Assembly (NCBI RefSeq): GCF_001895925.1
Contig: NZ_MPPI01000011.1
Coordinates: 102,253 to 166,252 of the forward strand
From: Phormidesmis priestleyi ULC007
GTDB lineage: Bacteria > Cyanobacteriota > Cyanobacteriia > Leptolyngbyales > Leptolyngbyaceae
Reading direction: 5' to 3'
DNA: 64,000 bases
Position 1 is the stretch's first letter. Every line of letters begins with the position of its first letter. Both the position numbers and the translations under genes were made by a program. The notes beneath the pieces are model-generated. The model worked only from the letters and a program-made list of their open reading frames with translations, did no database searches and was not told the DNA's origin. This document shows, one piece after another, positions 62,219-64,000 of this stretch.

Positions 62219-64000
62219 TTAAACCGACGATCGCTCCTCTACATTTTCATCAGGCTGACTGGGATGGAAGTAATCGTAAATCTGCTGCGCCAAACGCGGC
62301 CCCACACCCGGAACCGTCGTCAACTGAGCCGGAGACGCTTCACGGATGTAATCGACCGAGCGAAACGTTGCCAAAAGCTGTTTCTGTTTGTGATGCCCCA
62401 ATCCAGGAATCTCGTCGAGGCTTGATCGCCGCATCCGATCGCTGCGCTGCTGCCGATGGAAACTGACGGCAAATCGGTGCGCCTCATCTCGCAATCGCCG
62501 CAATAATTGCACTCCGGGCTGGTCTGCTTCGGTGGCGAGCGGCAGTGATTCACCCGGCAAAAAGATTTCTTCTCGCTGTTTGGCTAGACTCACGACTTTC
62601 ACATCTTCTAGCAAGTTCATTTCTCGCAGCACGTTCACCACCGCTGAAAGCTGCCCTTTGCCCCCATCAATCATCACTAAATCAGGAAAATCAGCATAGG
62701 CGGATGTGTGAGACTTTAAAACCGAAGACTCGCTGCTCATCTGCTCACCTCTGGCTTTTGCCGCCCCATATTTGCGAAATCGACGACTAATTACCTCCGC
62801 CATGCTGGCAAAGTCGTCAGAGTGACCCGACATCACTTTGGGATTTTTAATTTTGTAGTGGCGATAGTGCTGTTTAGCGGGCAACCCATCCACAAAAACA
62901 ACCTGAGAAGCGACGGCATCAGAGCCTTGAATGTGAGAAATGTCATAGCCTTCGATGCGTCGTGGCAACTCTGGTAAGTCTAAAATCTCTGCCAGGTCGA
63001 GCGTGGCTTGGGCGTTACGATCGGCAAATCGCTGCGTTCTTGCCAACTCATACTCAGCGTTGCGCTCGACCATTTCTAGCAGTTCTGCCTTCATTTGGCG
63101 TTGAGGAGCCACGATCGTCACTTTGCGCCCTTTTGCCTGCGTGAGAAATTCTGCCAGCATTTCGGTTTCGGGTAACTCGTGCTGCACCAAAATCTCAGCC
63201 GGAATCTCAACCGGATCGACGCTCTGATAATGTTCTTCTAAAACTCGCTGCAAAATTGCGCCAGGTTCACCCGATTGAGAGTCTGCCACAAACCCTAGTC
63301 GCCCGACTAAGCGACCCGCCCGAATTTGAAAGAGTTGGACGCAAGAGTGAGTGTCGTCGGCGGCGAGGGCGATCGCGTCTCGCGAAATCGTGTCATCGGG
63401 GAGGGCGACTTTTTGCTCAGCACCGAGAGATTTGAGTCCGATAATCTGATCGCGCAGACGAGCCGCGTGTTCAAAATTAAGGGCTTCAGATGCTTGCTCC
63501 ATCTGATTAGTTAGGGTTTCTTCTAGTTCGCTCGTCCGTCCTTGAAAAATCATCGCTACTTTTTGAACTGTCTTGCGATATTCTTCAGACGTAATCATTG
63601 CCTGACAAACCCCCGGACATCGCCCAATATCGTAATTGAGGCAGGGACGATCTTTAAACAAAGGCTGAGGACGTTGGCGCAGCGGAAAAATCCGTTTGAC
63701 TAAGTGCAGGGTGGTTCGCAGCGTACGAGAGTCTACATAAGGTCCATAATAGCGATCGCGCTCTTTCCCCATCCGTCGCTTGCGCGTGATGAAAATACGC
63801 GGATATTCTTCTGACCAGGTGATGCACAGATAGGGATACTTTTTGTCATCTTTCAGCAACACATTAAAGTGGGGCTGATGCTGCCGAATCAAATTCGCTT
63901 CTAAGGCTAAGGCTTCGGCTTCGGTGTCGGTGACAATAAACTCGACTTCGACCACCTGACGCAACATTAAGGCAATTCGAGGTCGCGTGTCGTGCCCGTT
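62219..64000 (-). CDS. uvrC: Excinuclease ABC subunit C (5' end cut off)
   Basis: The frame is open to base 64000, so about the first 25-40 residues lie beyond the window. Visible are the GIY-YIG domain end ([38 protein letters not shown]), the Cys region [16 protein letters not shown], a UVR motif ([28 protein letters not shown]), the RNase-H-like incision domain ([34 protein letters not shown]) and C-terminal helix-hairpin-helix repeats ([32 protein letters not shown]). With UvrAB it makes both incisions in nucleotide-excision repair. Its stop lies 28 bases from the element's right repeat. Confidence 0.97.
   Translation of the reverse strand, partial: NGHDTRPRIALMLRQVVEVEFIVTDTEAEALALEANLIRQHQPHFNVLLKDDKKYPYLCITWSEEYPRIFITRKRRMGKERDRYYGPYVDSRTLRTTLHLVKRIFPLRQRPQPLFKDRPCLNYDIGRCPGVCQAMITSEEYRKTVQKVAMIFQGRTSELEETLTNQMEQASEALNFEHAARLRDQIIGLKSLGAEQKVALPDDTISRDAIALAADDTHSCVQLFQIRAGRLVGRLGFVADSQSGEPGAILQRVLEEHYQSVDPVEIPAEILVQHELPETEMLAEFLTQAKGRKVTIVAPQRQMKAELLEMVERNAEYELARTQRFADRNAQATLDLAEILDLPELPRRIEGYDISHIQGSDAVASQVVFVDGLPAKQHYRHYKIKNPKVMSGHSDDFASMAEVISRRFRKYGAAKARGEQMSSESSVLKSHTSAYADFPDLVMIDGGKGQLSAVVNVLREMNLLEDVKVVSLAKQREEIFLPGESLPLATEADQPGVQLLRRLRDEAHRFAVSFHRQQRSDRMRRSSLDEIPGLGHHKQKQLLATFRSVDYIREASPAQLTTVPGVGPRLAQQIYDYFHPSQPDENVEERSSV

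Overview
The window is chromosomal DNA from a cyanobacterium, most likely a filamentous or Leptolyngbya/Oscillatoria-like one. The evidence is a psbA gene, a CrtO-type ketolase gene, very frequent HIP1-type GCGATCGC/CGATCG sites, and several families typical of cyanobacteria (DUF1400 hydrolase, an HTH/GrpE-like protein, a DpsA-like ferritin). No ribosomal RNA or other direct taxonomic marker is present, so the genus is not fixed.

Layout. 1-7.5 kb: the 3' part of a very large hybrid signalling protein ending in a nucleotide cyclase domain (minus strand), a TonB-like protein and ComEC. 7.5-11.2 kb: tRNA-Ser(CGA), an MscS channel, two toxin-antitoxin-like pairs and two gene remnants (a second mscS 3' end and an Uma2 nuclease tail). 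11.2-17 kb: formaldehyde detoxification pair FrmA/FrmB, an alpha/beta hydrolase, three very small ORFs and crtO. 17-32 kb: an exopolysaccharide cluster with Wza-like export protein, Wzz/GumC-like chain-length protein, Wzy-like polymerase, Wzx-like flippase, a WecG/TagA enzyme, a GT14 enzyme and five GT2-type proteins, one of them short and probably defective. 32-36.6 kb: DUF1400 hydrolase, then a minus-strand oxidative-stress group (two Dps-family ferritins, a DUF2141 protein, an HTH/GrpE-like protein, sulfiredoxin). 36.7-39.5 kb: an orphan restriction-endonuclease-like protein, a frameshifted remnant and a small toxin-antitoxin-like pair. 39.6-47.7 kb: SpoIID-like protein, polar amino acid ABC transporter, psbA (Glu130 form), a B12-binding radical SAM protein and a PlsC acyltransferase.

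47.9-62.2 kb is an integrated mobile element of about 13.8 kb in the 3' end of tRNA-Glu(UUC). It is bounded by an exact 388-bp direct repeat that holds the last 22 bp of the tRNA and the last third of the integrase gene, so an integrase fragment lies beyond the right end. The element has a tyrosine recombinase, an exported-protein operon, an XRE repressor with two operator-like repeats, a RepA/AAA-type initiator or helicase with an iteron-like array (about 12 copies of CCAACTGATCG in both orientations) inside its own coding sequence, and a long one-strand operon (54.1-61.7 kb) of mostly unrecognised proteins. Some of these resemble virion surface or fibre proteins, but I recognise no terminase, portal, major capsid or tail tube. 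I take this as the best candidate in the window for an undescribed system: a small autonomous or satellite-type cyanobacterial phage-like element. uvrC, running off the right edge, resumes the host chromosome.

Assignments rest on reading motifs, overlaps and repeats by eye; no database search was run.
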